A stretch of 64,000 nt of DNA, taken from assembly GCF_024763615.1 (NCBI RefSeq), contig NC_077224.1:41302712-41366711 (forward strand), given 5' to 3'. The position numbers and the translations under genes are program-made. This document shows positions 11,599 through 23,564 of this stretch, one piece after another. This stretch comes from Phlebotomus papatasi (taxonomy: Eukaryota > Arthropoda > Insecta > Diptera > Psychodidae). Below the pieces are notes generated by a model, which saw nothing but the letters and a program-made list of their open reading frames with translations, did no database searches and was not told the origin of the DNA. The number at the start of each line of letters is the position of its first letter. Position 1 is the first letter of the stretch.

Positions 11599-11934
11599 CA
11601 AAAATTTCTTTGCTCTTCATCTCTAGCAGCATCCTCTTGTTAAGTGTTTTGATTTGCTGGTGTTTTATCTCAATTGCAAGTGCTTCTGAGTTTAATAATA
11701 GCGACGGTCATCTTGGTCTTTGGATACTACAATATACCCTCTATTGGATTACTGATTTTGCAACAAGTGGACTGATTTTTCGCAATTAAAAAAAAAAATT
11801 ATAAGGACTAGCTGGACTATTTAAGGACATTTAAGAACTTGTGACTGAAGATCCCAAAGAGTGTTTATAAGATTTTCAGTGCATCTGGATTAGCATTAGA
11901 AGGAGTTTGGTTTAATATTGATGTGTCTTTAAAT

Positions 11935-14900
11935 ATGACTGTGACCAACAACTTTGGGACAATGCATCGGCCGTGTTTCAATGGATATCCATTTCAAGGT
12001 ATGAATACTAACACCCTCGAATTAGCCATCTCTTAACATTTGAGCGTAACCAAATGATATGGTCCGATCATTAATAACCGTTGTAGGGGTAACAAATAGT
12101 TAGCCCATCTGGTGCCACCGAGCTAATGTTTCTAGCTAATATTGGAAAATATTTGTAATAAATGACGATTTGGATGGAAATATAATAGTAATAAAAAAAA
12201 ATATAGCATCAAAATTCTTCAAAATTATATAGGAAAGAGGAAGAAGTTGGAAACCAAGTTAAAAAAAAAACGCTAAGGGTAATTTATGATGAGAATTTCA
12301 CGGTACTCAGTATGCCTGAAGAATTTCTACAAGGACTACTACTTCCCCAGACCCGCTGAAATTTACAGCGCCTCTCGGCTGCTCCAGAATGTCTGGCGGA
12401 GTTCCTGGCATTAACCCCGTAGGGCACATATAGGGCTACCTGCATAGAGAAATGCAAAAGTATCAACTTAAGTTTATTTGTTTATTGCCCACCCCCAGGG
12501 TGTTTGCAATGCCAAAGGATGATTCCAGCGAATAATCCAATTTGGCACTCCTAATCCTATCCTCTGGGTGTTCCTTGGGCAAAAAGACCTGTAGGATTAT
12601 TGTCCTCTGGGAACATGACAATTGGGGAAGTACATTAAATATCGAAATCATCGCTCCAGGGTGTCTTTCATCTGACATGGTGTGTACATGCCCACTGCCT
12701 TTTTTTCTCCGATGCCGACATAAAAAGGATCATGTTTGAGGTCAGGCTGAGGATTGACAAGACCAAGGATGCTGTATTGAGAGATAAATGAGTGGTTGAG
12801 AGCAAAAAAAAGAAAGCCCAACTGAAGCATTTGTACCTCCAAGAATTATTAATATGATTCCCATTATGGTGCTTCTTTCCTTTCGGGTCTGGGGTCCTTA
12901 CTCCCTCTCTTTCTCTTTTGGAAAATACCACCATGGTGCGATATATTCAAAAGGAGGCAAATAGCCCAAAAGAAATTGTTATTCTTTTGCTATTAATAAC
13001 AGTCGTGTAACATGTGAAGAATTTACGTTTAGATTAAAAGGACCGCCGCGAAAGTGGACGTTTATGATTAATTGCAAAATAGGAATAAGGGGTAGGAGTA
13101 CACAAAAGCCCCATCGACCCAGATACGTCATGTTGATCCTCAATAGAAAATTTTTGGTAATTTTTCACAGGTGATATGTCGACAGGTCAGGGCCGTGTGA
13201 ATCAACTCGGTGGCGTCTTCATAAACGGTCGACCCCTACCCAATCACATAAGGCTGAAAATTGTGGAAATGGCTGCCGCCGGGGTGCGTCCCTGTGTCAT
13301 ATCGCGTCAATTGCGCGTCAGTCATGGCTGTGTTTCCAAGATCCTCAATCGCTACCAGGTGAGAAAAGGCTCAAAATATGTAATTTTTCTATTAAGCTCC
13401 AAAATACCGTCAAATTACCACGTGAGAAAATTATGGGTTGCCGGGTAATTGCTGAGGAGCCCTCTGTAATTACCTACGGGCGATAATCATCATCAAATTG
13501 AAAGTGATATAGTTGATTTTTTGGCACTGAACAGCCCATCCCCATTTAGGAAAAATTCATTAATACCGACACTAAACTCTCATCTTCATCAATCTCCAAC
13601 ATTCAGACAAACCCCTGCCCCCTGTCCCCTGTACCTTATCTCCGCATACCTTCTATCTCATCGTCTATGAGCTATACCTGGCATATCTACCAGGATAGAT
13701 CAGAGGCGGTATATCTCGCTATGAGGTATCAATTCGTGGGATGTTAATGATTCCTAGACTGCGTGTGATTCACAGGAAACTGGATCAATTAGACCGGGTG
13801 TTATTGGTGGATCGAAGCCCCGTGTGACAACACCGGAAGTTGAGCAACGCATTGAGGAGTACAAACGCGAAAATCCCGGAATTTTCTCCTGGGAAATCCG
13901 GGATCGTCTTGTGAAGGAGGGTATCTGTGATCGTCCATCAGCTCCATCCATATCTGCCATCTCACGTCTCCTGCGCGGACGCGATGGTGATGATGACAAA
14001 CGTATGGGCATGAGTGGTAAGTTTGAAAGTCCTCCGGGTCATACCCAAATTGACAGTTCTGACTCCCATTCATCTGGTGCAATTACCCCAAATGCTGCAT
14101 CGTCATTACACGGTTGATTCCTAAATCATAATGTCGGAGAAGTCTCTAAGAATAGTCATTAAAATCACTCTGAGCCCCATCTCCGTGATGATTATTAATG
14201 ACAATTTTATGGGATGCCCAGAATACCAGAGAGTCAAATGAATGTTTGGGTGTTAACCCAATTTCAAATCAATTAATGTGGATGCTGTTAAATGAGGAAA
14301 ATCCCTCTTTCATCCGCTGCAATCCAGGTCCCGAGGGAGCCCTCAAGCCATCCGACGGAGAATTATCGGACTGCGACAGTGAGCCCGGTATACCGCTTAA
14401 GAGAAAACAACGACGCTCCCGCACTACCTTTACAGCCATCCAGCTGGATGAGCTGGAGAGGGCATTCGAGAGGACCCAATATCCAGATATCTACACCCGC
14501 GAAGAACTTGCCCAGAGAACCAAACTAACCGAAGCCAGAATCCAGGTGTGGTTCAGCAATAGACGAGCACGGCTAAGAAAACAAATCTCCTCGAGTTCAT
14601 CCGGTGGTCCTCCCTATTCAGCTATCAACATGGCGAGCTCTCTACCCTATTCTGCCAACTCGGCTGTACCTAGTTACCCCTTGATGCCACAGCCTCTACC
14701 AGAACCGCCCAGTTTCGCTTCAACAGCTTCCCAAAGTAAGTTTGCCATTTATTTAACTTTTCCCCTGTTTAATACCGCTTACAGTATCTGCCCAAAAATA
14801 TTCAATTACTCTCCCAACATATCAATATCACAAAATGAACAAAATGCAACACAGAAGTCCCCTTTAAGCTCGGAATATTTTAGAAGAATACATTGCCCAA

Positions 14901-17900
14901 AAGTTGAGACTTAAAAATGCGACATCATAAATTCACGCAAAGTATTAAAATTCCAGAAAATTTATGACACTAATTTATTCACAAATAATACCAATCTTGT
15001 TGACATAATCTCAATTGATATGGATGATTCTCCGATCTATAATCATTTAATTGATTTCGGCATGATGTAAAAGCGCATTGGAGAGGTCACAAAGTTCTTT
15101 CAGCGCTTTTGACACCCAAGCGCCGATTAGTAGCATTAAATTTCACATTCAAATCAATTCACCACAAGATTAATCGCTCATGATTTCTTTAGTGATCTTC
15201 ACGAAAGTGGTAAAATTATCATGAAAATAGATAATCTTCCGTTAATGTCTTAAATTTTCGTCTGAACATCGTAAGAATTGAATCGATTGATTTCGGTGGA
15301 ATAGAGACCAGAAAAACATTTCGATTTTATTTTACTCACTTAAAGATTTGATATTGCAGGAAATGGCAAAACATTAGAATAGCAAAAATCCCAAAATTGC
15401 GCAATACACACATTTCTATTTTATGTAAAAGTCAGCTCAAACATTTTCGTATTATGAGTAGTATTTCAGTGAATTCCGGATGAGTTTTTTATAGCACGTA
15501 CAAATTAAGTAATTAATTTTAAATTGACGCTAAAAGAGCACGTGCATAAAATTTATTGTATTACAAGAATAGATTTTTGTAATTCATCTACCATGGAGTT
15601 TTACCAGGGAGGTTTCCCATTTATTTAAAAGAAAAACAAAGCTCAATCCAATGTTCATTGTAGTTGAAAAACACAATTACAGTCACTCTTCATTAAAACT
15701 CTTTTTAATTTTATTTTGGGATGGTTCTTATTTATAAAACAACCGCGTTTTCTTTATTAGAAGGCAAGGTTCTTATTAAACAAATAAGGTGGAGCATGGA
15801 CTGTTAAATTATTTTATTCTTTTTTTTATTCCTTTGAAAATTTTCGAACTACGAAGTTGTACAATTCATGGGAAATTTGTTTCGAGTTTTCTTAAATTTT
15901 ATTTTAAATATCCTACATAATATTTTTATACAAGATTTGCAACAAAACTAATGTAAATTGAAACTCAAACAAACAAACAACTATTTTGTTACCGAATTAG
16001 ATACTTAAAGAAAAATGTAATTTTAACTTTATCAATTTTACCAACAACGTTATAATTACTCTTTCCTTAAGTAAATCCTACCACAACTTTATTTTACCAG
16101 GAACAGCTTTTTAATTTGTTTTTTCCCGATTCTTGTTGTGAAACAAAAGGAGTGACAAAGCATTCCAGGCTTTGTGAAGTGCATGAACTCGTGAATTAGA
16201 TGATATACCTCAACAGTATTTTTGCATCATTTATCGTTTGCCGGTTCTCAACCGATTACTCAAATAATTGCCCAAAATAGCTTAACAGTAATAAAATCGA
16301 TTTTCTGATAAAAATTACTTACCGGTTATGAACCGGTGGTGCATTACCGATTCAGAACCGGTTAGAACTGGTTTAGATTTCTCAGAAATTTCAAGATCTT
16401 TCCAACGAGCCCATATATTATACCGTTCGATTGATAAATACGTTCTTTAGAGCCTTTGTAACCTTTGATCTTGAAAACGGGTTATCAGGAACGATTCGAC
16501 GGTATTTTCGTATAAGGACGTAATATCTGCCTGGGTATTCTCTAAAACATAAATATCCAAAACATGGTTTTGGTGGCAAAGGGGAGGGATAGGAGGGAAT
16601 AAGGAACATATTAATAGTCTCCGGAAGGCTCAAATCTCTCTCTAACTGCTTGGCCTCTAGACGTGGTAACAACCGGAAGGAAAAACCCTCTAAACAGGTT
16701 ATTTGTTATTTATTTGAATGAATGAAATTATTAAATTTACGGGACAAAGCTTTCTCCTCACGGCTTCTAATGTTTCACGAAGTATCAACTAACCTTTCAT
16801 ACTTGTTTGTATTGTCCAGTAGTTTATCCAATACTGCATAAAAAATTTTAATTGAAATAAAATGAATTACCGGTTCAGTAATACCGGTATTACCGGTTCA
16901 TAACTGGTAAGAGGTGAATGGAATCACCTTAATTTTACCCAGAATTCAAAGGCCTTTAAAAAGCATCCAAACTCGTTGAAATCGATTAGGAAATGAGCTC
17001 TCAATAATCGACATAAACAATCCATTAAAATAAAAACCTTAAGCAACGATCTACAACCGTTTAACCCTTTAACGACGAGACACTTTTTACGGACTGAAAA
17101 TCAACATTAAAAATTAATCTGAGAAACATAACCAATGATAAGTCTTACATCTAACCTTGGAAAGTCCAACAGAGTCTGATTCGGTGTATTTTGTGCTTCT
17201 ATGAACGATAGGGACAAAAATAGCCCAAAAATTTAAGTAATTTTTCTGACAATACCAATGAATAATATTTTTCGCTTTAATGAAAAATATTACGTATGAG
17301 TATTGTGGTTTTTATTGCCAAAAGTGTTTTGCTTGAAAAAAATTGGAAGTATAAAAAATAAATAAAATCAATTATGAATTTGAGAATTTAAAAATTCGCC
17401 ATTTTTGAGCTTAAATATTTACTACATAGCAAATAGCTGGAGACTTGGAAAAAATATTCTAGTTTCCTTCAATTTTCTACTTTACAATTATGTACAGACA
17501 TAAGAAAAAAATAACTTTAGGTAGTCAGGAAAAATTATTTTCTTTATGGGACACCGGTGTTCCAATCGTCCTAAAAGGGTTAACCTATAGAACTGATAAA
17601 AGATATTGTGTCCGATACTTCTATGCCTACTGTAAATTTTTCTTTTTAGATGTAAAAATCCGAAAAATTTATATGACCCAAAAACTTTGGACTATATTTA
17701 ATGAATTCGACCTATATAATCAATTTACGGATCGTATAATTGATTAATTTGATTGCTTTTTTCTGTTTTCTAGTGCATGACTTTTACTCAACACACCTTC
17801 ATCCTGTTCCGGGCCATGGAACATCCAATCCAACATCTTCAAGCCTTACCCACCCAGCTCACTTACACCAAATTCACAATCCAACCCCAAGCTATGCTTT

Positions 17901-18459
17901 GCATTCTTCACCATCGCTGGCGATTTCGTCAACCAACAGCACCAGCATAAATTCCAGTTCGATCTACACACCTTCAGAATCACAGAATGCGGCCCTAAAT
18001 GGTTCAGCAACGAGCACGGCCTCTGCAACTGGAGGGAATAACAGCCCAACAGCTGCAAGTCATTTTCCTACTTCTGTAAACCTACCCCCTACGCCCAATA
18101 GCCTTGTGACCATGATAGGACCAAATTCCGGGAATAGCAACAGCAATGAAGCCACTACGGCATCAGAAGTGGCCATTGAAGGAGCAACTACTTCGCTATC
18201 ACAAATCAGTCAGCATTCACTGTACTCTCCTTGGAATCCAGCCGGTCCTACAGCTACCCGGCCACCCCTATCGCCCACGGACCATCATGGAGTTCCAGGA
18301 ACAAGAAGTCCACTCTACCACAATTTCAGTGGACTATCCTTACACCACAATCAGACTCCCTTCATCCACCAGCAGAATCTCACCGGATACTCTTCCCACA
18401 CTTCTGCTTCGCAGATCGGCAAGAACTTCGGCATGCAGCAATTTTACTCGTCCTGGTAG
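11935..18459 (+). CDS. prd: Paired: pair-rule transcription factor with paired domain and homeodomain
   Basis: Nuclear transcription factor of the segmentation cascade. Five exons join in frame: 11935-11998, 13171-13358, 13776-14016, 14328-14735, 17774-18459, giving 528 residues. The N terminus (MTVTNNFGTMHRPCFNGY) shares the MTVT...MHRP.FNGY pattern of Drosophila Paired rather than Gooseberry. The paired domain spans about residues 27-154 (starting GQGRVNQLGG). The homeodomain, about 192-251, has WFSNRR with Ser at position 50, as in Pax/Prd proteins. An acidic SDCDSEPGI stretch precedes it, as in Prd. No Gooseberry-type octapeptide is seen. The C-terminal exon is rich in Ser, Thr, Pro and Asn, has LPPTPNSL as in fly Prd, and lacks the long His-Pro repeat of that protein. 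Intron 4 (3 kb) holds repeats. Confidence 0.95.
14736..17773 (+). other. Intron 4 of paired
   Basis: No exon supported inside. From about 16250 to 16920 it carries a repeat rich in ACCGGTT-type words (for example ACCGGTTATGAACCGGT); diverged relatives are at about 26240-26345 and 32690-32830. From 17060 to about 17583 there is an inverted-repeat element with TTAACCCTTTAACGACGAGA at the left and CTAAAAGGGTTAACC at the right; a lone left end recurs near 43726. The rest is AT-rich without recognisable content. Confidence 0.6.
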
Positions 18460-18713
18460 TCATCGCACCCATTCCTTACTGAACTAGGCAAGCAATTCCG
18501 TGAATAGGATAGGCGTAGAATCAGTGTGTTGTGTGCTACGAGTATTGCATAAGATGTTAATAATTAGTCTTGTAAAAAAAAGTTTCACTTTTCTGAGAAA
18601 AATTCCTTTCCTTGAAATATGATTTAACACCAATAATAATATATATTGTAATTCAAAATAATCTTCAACATTGTATATATTATTTTTTGCTCCTTCGCCT
18701 CTCTTATAGTCCA

Positions 18714-18719
18714 AATAAA
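18714..18719 (+). terminator. Polyadenylation signal of paired
   Basis: AATAAA about 255 bases downstream of the paired stop codon, in AT-rich sequence. The most likely 3' processing signal of the gene. Confidence 0.6.
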
Positions 18720-20194
18720 TTATATTTTGAAGAAATTAACTAAACACATTCATTTCTCTTCCCCAAAGTCTTCCTTCTACGAGCTTCTTCTCACTCCAAC
18801 ACACGCAAAATGCATACTTCGCGGCACTTCACAATCCATCAGACACCTTCAAAGAAATCCACGGATTGTGTGTCGATTGAGTTCACTGCGGTCCATGAAT
18901 AATTTATGACTATTATGTGTATTAATACTTGTAATTAATAATTATTATAACAACATAACATTAACAAACAAAGCCTAAAGCACCATGTGCTAGGCAGAGT
19001 TGAGCGCAAACGGTTGAGATTTTTGTAGATAAGATAAGGAATGAATTCGTAGAATGGTCCACAAAGCGTTCTATACATAGTTTAGTTTGAATCAAACACA
19101 TTCATTTTGCATAGTTTTTATTTATGCCTTTAACCCGTTAAATATCCATAATTTCACGGATTATTAAATTAGATTGGGTTAAATGGAGAGGTTAATTGCC
19201 CAACACAGTTTAAGCGATAGTAGAAGTTTTTAAATACAAAAATGTATCATAGATCATATAATGAGCCAATGACACATACTGCATTGTACTGAAGAATTTT
19301 TATTATATTGATCATAGTGAAAGTAGAATTTTTATTATAATATAAGAATTCTATAAAACAAGACGTAACTCAAAGAAAGATTCTGACGAGCTTCAAATTA
19401 AAGGAAATCAGAACAAATTTTAAAGAGTTTTGTCATGTGTCTTGTGATTTTACATATTTTATTTACAAATTCATTAAATTAAGAGCAGTAATAAGAATGT
19501 ATTTCGCGGACTTTTACATGATTCATTGTTCTCAATTCTCAAATTGTACATTTAAATTCACTTTAGACAAAAAGTGCATTTATCTTAGAGGTTTAAACCA
19601 TTTTAGTTGAGATACTTCGCGGTTCAACGAATCACAATACGATTGGAAATACCAATATTTTCAGCATTAATCGCTGTACAAACATTGAGTTACCGTAGTA
19701 AAATAGTAGGAACTCTTGCTTTTAGATTGCATATGATACATATCCATGATTCAAAAATAAACCAATGATTAATCGTTAAGGATTCTTATCCTAAATCCCC
19801 AAATCATGTGAGCAAAATATATAACGAAAAGGGAAAACCCGAATCCAAATTTAACTTGTTCTCAATTCTATAACTGTTGTTTGATGGTGATCATATTGTG
19901 CATTTTACAAAGAAAATTTCAAACTTTGAAACTGTTTCAAAAACCATGAATGCTATTTCAAATTTTAACAACGTTTTAGGTTTATTAGCGGAATTTTGCC
20001 AAGTTCCGGACAGCTCGCAATATCGGACACTTTTAGTTTCTAAAAATTACATTTTCTGTCAATAGTTCATCAATAGACATAGTTCAATGCCAAAAAAAGC
20101 ATAAGAATGTGCCTCTTCGAACTAAATGCATTAAAAAAATTTAAAAAAAAAACCATAAAGACTAGGGATTTCGAGAAACTTGATATGCGATATA
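18720..20194. other. Intergenic 3' of paired, nothing recognised
   Basis: AT-rich with only short open frames of no recognisable content. Around 19985-20040 there is a CGGACACTTTTAG-type word shared with other foldback arms in the window. Confidence 0.45.
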
Positions 20195-20693
20195 CAGTGG
20201 CGGCCACAATAATAGAATCAGCTTCGCAAAAACCATTATTTTACCTTTAGCATTTTTGTTTATTCCAATTTGTTAAAATAATTTTGATATAGAAATGTTC
20301 AAATAAGTACCTTACGTCAAATAAGTATTGTTTTGGCCGCTAAAGATCTCTATTTTTCACAGAATACATCAATAGTGAAATTTAGTTTGAACAACACGAT
20401 ATGACCACAAATTAAAGAATGTGGTCAATAAATCGAATAAGTTTAAATAAAGCCATATTGCCATATTTAGAAACCATAAACGATAGTTTTCTAATGTTTT
20501 TGGCCGAACTGAATTTCACTATTGACGTATTCTGTGTAATATATAGACCTATAGCGGCCAAAAGGACCCTTATTCTACGATTCTAATAATTTAAAGATTT
20601 CTACTTCAACATTATATCAACAAATAGGAAAAAATACAAAAGTCAAAGAAATATAAACTTTGCAAAGTGATTCTACTATTTTGGCCGCCGCTG
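20195..20693. mobile_element. Tc1/mariner-type MITE with CAGTGGCGGCC ends
   Basis: 499 bp, left end CAGTGGCGGCCACAATAATA, right end its complement ending GGCCGCCGCTG, flanked on both sides by TA. CAGTGGCGGCC... ends with a TA duplication are typical of Tc1-like elements. The interior is itself palindromic (TTTTGGCCGC and GCGGCCAAAA near 20331 and 20552) and has no transposase frame. Confidence 0.85.
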
Positions 20694-21009
20694 TAAGTAC
20701 ATATAGCAATATCTATAATTTCGTTAAATTCTAAATACATTAGGTAGAATAATAAATTAGAAAAAATGAGAATATTTTTAAACCAGAAAAATATGACGAA
20801 TATGATAAACTACTTTTCAAACGCATGATGCTAGGAATCATATGCAACGTGTCCGAAATTGAGTACATTTCTCCTAGTTGAAACCTGATATTTTTTTTCT
20901 CTAAAAATTCTCATATTTCTAGATAACGAGTGACGTTTCAGGAAAAGTTCTTCAGGTGATCATTAGACAGCAATTTATTTCTTAAAAAGTAATTTGTCAA
21001 TAAAATAAA

Positions 21010-21421
21010 CATAATTCGTGTTTGTAAATGTTGGTAAATTAATATTGGAGACTTACGAAATGCTCATAAATCAAATTACTCACTATCAAGTACGTAAAAG
21101 TTTGTACTATTTTACAAACATTGTTTTTAACTTGATCACTTGATGAGCATTCTTTATTCTTTTACAAATATTTGCCCGCAAATGTTTGTAAAATTTAATA
21201 ATTTGCTGGTAAAGTTGTCCAATTCAAACAAAAAATTACAAACCATTTTTTATAAAAGAATTAAGAATTCTCGTTAAGTGATCATGCTACAAACAATCTT
21301 CGTAGAAAATGTACATTCTTTTACGAACTTATTAGTGAGTTATTCGATTTACGGACATTCCATATGTCCCTATTAGGAATTCACAAACATTTACTAACAA
21401 TTATACAAAATTTTTTTTGTG
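21010..21421. mobile_element. Palindromic element, family D, diverged copy 2
   Basis: Shares the layout and words of the element at 8411-8920: GTAAATG repeats, ACGAAATGCTCATAAATC on the left and TAGGAATTCACAAACATTTA on the right. Substitutions are much more frequent than in copy 1, so this copy is older. Confidence 0.7.
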
Positions 21422-21614
21422 TAGGCAGAAGGATCTAATGCGATCTAAGGTAAGTGAAGCACATATCGATGATTGTTTTAAATACTTTGGTCCAAATAAT
21501 TGCTTCTAATTGAAAAATCAAACATAAGGTAAAGTGCCCTCAAGTTGACCGGTTCCTCAATTCGACCAGTACAGTTATTTACTCAATTTATTTATATTTG
21601 CACTAATATTTGGC

Positions 21615-22562
21615 GGTATTGAATAAATGAGCAGTAAAAAGTTAAAATTGAGCAGTAACAAAAAAATTTAAAACAGTGATATTATCGTCCAAATTTTGGC
21701 AAAGGGAAAATAAAGCGCTTTTCTTTCTATTTGCAACAATTTTAAATGTTAAATATATAAATTAAACCCATTTTTGTAAAGATTTATGTTTTTTACTGAT
21801 CATAATTAGATATTTATAATAATAATAATAATAAATTTATTCAAGCTCTACATTTCCCCCCTTACCATGCGTCTGCCGCCGTCTTAGCGTTGTTGACCAG
21901 CCTCCGAAGCCAAACGGCAGAAATGCTTCTTCATTGGCTGTGTAATCTTTGAAAAAAAAAAAAACTTTTACAAAGTTGACATGGCAAGTTTACAATTTTA
22001 TGGCAGAAACCTAGCGCAAAGGCACAGGGATGTAGAGTGCGATTTTTTATAGAGTAGCGCATAGCCAAAAGGCTGTTCGCGCTCCCTAAGTGGAGATGAA
22101 GCTCCAGAAAATTAAAAATTAAGTTAAAATTATTTAAATTAAATTAAATTAAATTAAATTGAAATTTAAAAAAGGTTTAAAAAGTAAATTTTAAAAAGGT
22201 TAATTAAATTTTATATAAGAGTAGGACCATATATTCCCCGTTATAAACTGTAAACCGACTGGATCCGAACGGAAACCCGACAGACAGACCCCCAAACAAG
22301 CAACGGCAGGGGACTCCAAACCAAATGAGACACGATGCCCCCCGACCATCCCCACCCCAGCGGGGACCACGCCCCGACGCCGTGGCGTCCCTCCCCCCGC
22401 GAGTCGCAGGTCCGTCCATCACACTCCGAGGAAAAGAGAAAACCAGTGAAGCTGGAAAAGAGAAAACCTCACAGAACAGAACCGCGCAAACCCAGTTTAC
22501 TGCTCATTTTTAATTTTTTTACTGTCCATTTTGAATTTTTTGCTGCTCGTTTGTTTTTTGCC
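21615..22562. mobile_element. Family B element with 9 bp target duplication, itself interrupted
   Basis: Left end GGTATTGAATAAATGAGCAG, right end CTCGTTTGTTTTTTGCC. ATATTTGGC is present on both sides (21606-21614 and 22563-22571) but only once in the empty site at 37601-37832. A 9 bp duplication with long terminal repeats suggests a Mutator-like (MULE) mobiliser. Without the inner insertion it would be about 263-266 bp, matching the copy at 32412-32674. No transposase frame. Confidence 0.8.
21815..22496 (-). mobile_element. GC-rich insertion with (TAA)n tail, probable truncated non-LTR element
   Basis: About 680 bp absent from the matching family B copy at 32412-32674. On the minus strand it ends in AATAAATTTATTATTATTAT, a simple-repeat tail like the 3' ends of I-type LINEs and some SINEs. 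Its other half (about 22250-22490) is strikingly GC-rich for this window. The minus-strand open frame there (22204-22422, rich in G and R) has no recognised domain. Either a 5'-truncated retrotransposon or a short non-autonomous one. Confidence 0.6.
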
Positions 22563-22713
22563 ATATTTGGCGAATGATATAACATTAATAAGTCAATTAT
22601 TCCATAAATAAATACGAATCAGTGACAATTTTATAGAAATTCACCATCAAACATTCAAATATTGACCACCGGTCGAGTCGAGGAACCGGTCGACTCGGGG
22701 GCACATTACCTTA

Positions 22714-23512
22714 ATTATTTTATATTATTTTTAAATATTTAATATTTAAAAATATTTTTAAATTGTAGTTTCTTTATAGTGTAGACATGATGTAAACTAC
22801 AAAACATTCAGATTCAGGATTGAAAACACTAAAACATTGAGGTCAAGATTGACGTTTCATTTCAAAATCAAATAATTTATTTTCGGTTAAGGATTTTTTT
22901 AAAAGTAAAATTTTAACTTTTTATAAGATTTCAGAAAATAACAATAGAGTTCCAATAGCCAACCTTAGCTGCAATCTTGATCTTTTGTAGGAATCTTTAT
23001 GCTTGGGTTCACTCTAAATAAATTTGTTATTTAAAAAAAAAATGAAGTAATATTCAAAAAATGGAGTATTAAAAAATTGCTAATTGGTTTTAGTACATTG
23101 TGATTTATTCATAACATCCTGTCGTAGATATTATTCACAAATATGACTCATGCACAATTTCCAATAAGACCCGTCAGTTTAATCCCACATCTAGACGAAT
23201 TCCAACTCAACTAGAGGCACACGAAGAGCGAATGAGATAGAGAAAAGTCTCATATTTATATATCAAGATTAAGTTGAGCGCACAAATTACAATTAAAAGA
23301 ATACGCAGACATTTAAAATTTTTCTCTGATGAATACAAATCACTTTTTTTCATATCCATCTTCTGGAGGATTCTCATCCACATCATTGTCGATTTTTTTT
23401 ATCTCTTCCCTTGCCTCATTTGGAGGTTTATCTCAGTAGAAAGAATTTTTGGGAAAAAAAAACCAAAAAAAAAAGAGAAAACAACCCCGATATATACAGC
23501 CTTTTGTCGACT
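22714..23512. other. Intergenic, nothing recognised
   Basis: AT-rich, with a plus-strand frame (23274-23690) that overlaps the last exon of the dehydrogenase on the other strand and has no domain. No other content seen. Confidence 0.45.
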
Positions 23513-23518
23513 TTTATT
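23513..23518 (-). terminator. Polyadenylation signal of the SDR gene
   Basis: AATAAA on the minus strand, 47 bases beyond the stop codon of the dehydrogenase; the likely 3' processing signal. Confidence 0.55.
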
Positions 23519-23564
23519 TTGGATGGAATGTGAACAAGACGATGGCATATTTTCAATAAGTAAT

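Larger units (their letters stand above)
21526..22713. mobile_element. Foldback MITE, family A, copy 2, split by a nested insertion
   Basis: Outer ends AAGGTAAAGTGCCCTCAAG and GGGGGCACATTACCTT match the intact copy at 37601-37832. Sequence from 21615 to 22562 is absent from that intact copy and is a later insertion (family B), bounded by the 9 bp duplication ATATTTGGC. Confidence 0.85.

Noticed and set aside
11935..14735. Gooseberry or gooseberry-neuro rather than paired
   Set aside because: The N-terminal MTVT...MHRP pattern, the QLDELERAFERTQYPDIYT homeodomain helix, the LPPTPNSL block and the missing octapeptide all fit Paired better.
22204..22422. Gly/Arg-rich minus-strand frame in the GC-rich insertion
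   Set aside because: Low-complexity translation of GC-rich DNA with no domain; kept only as part of the mobile element.
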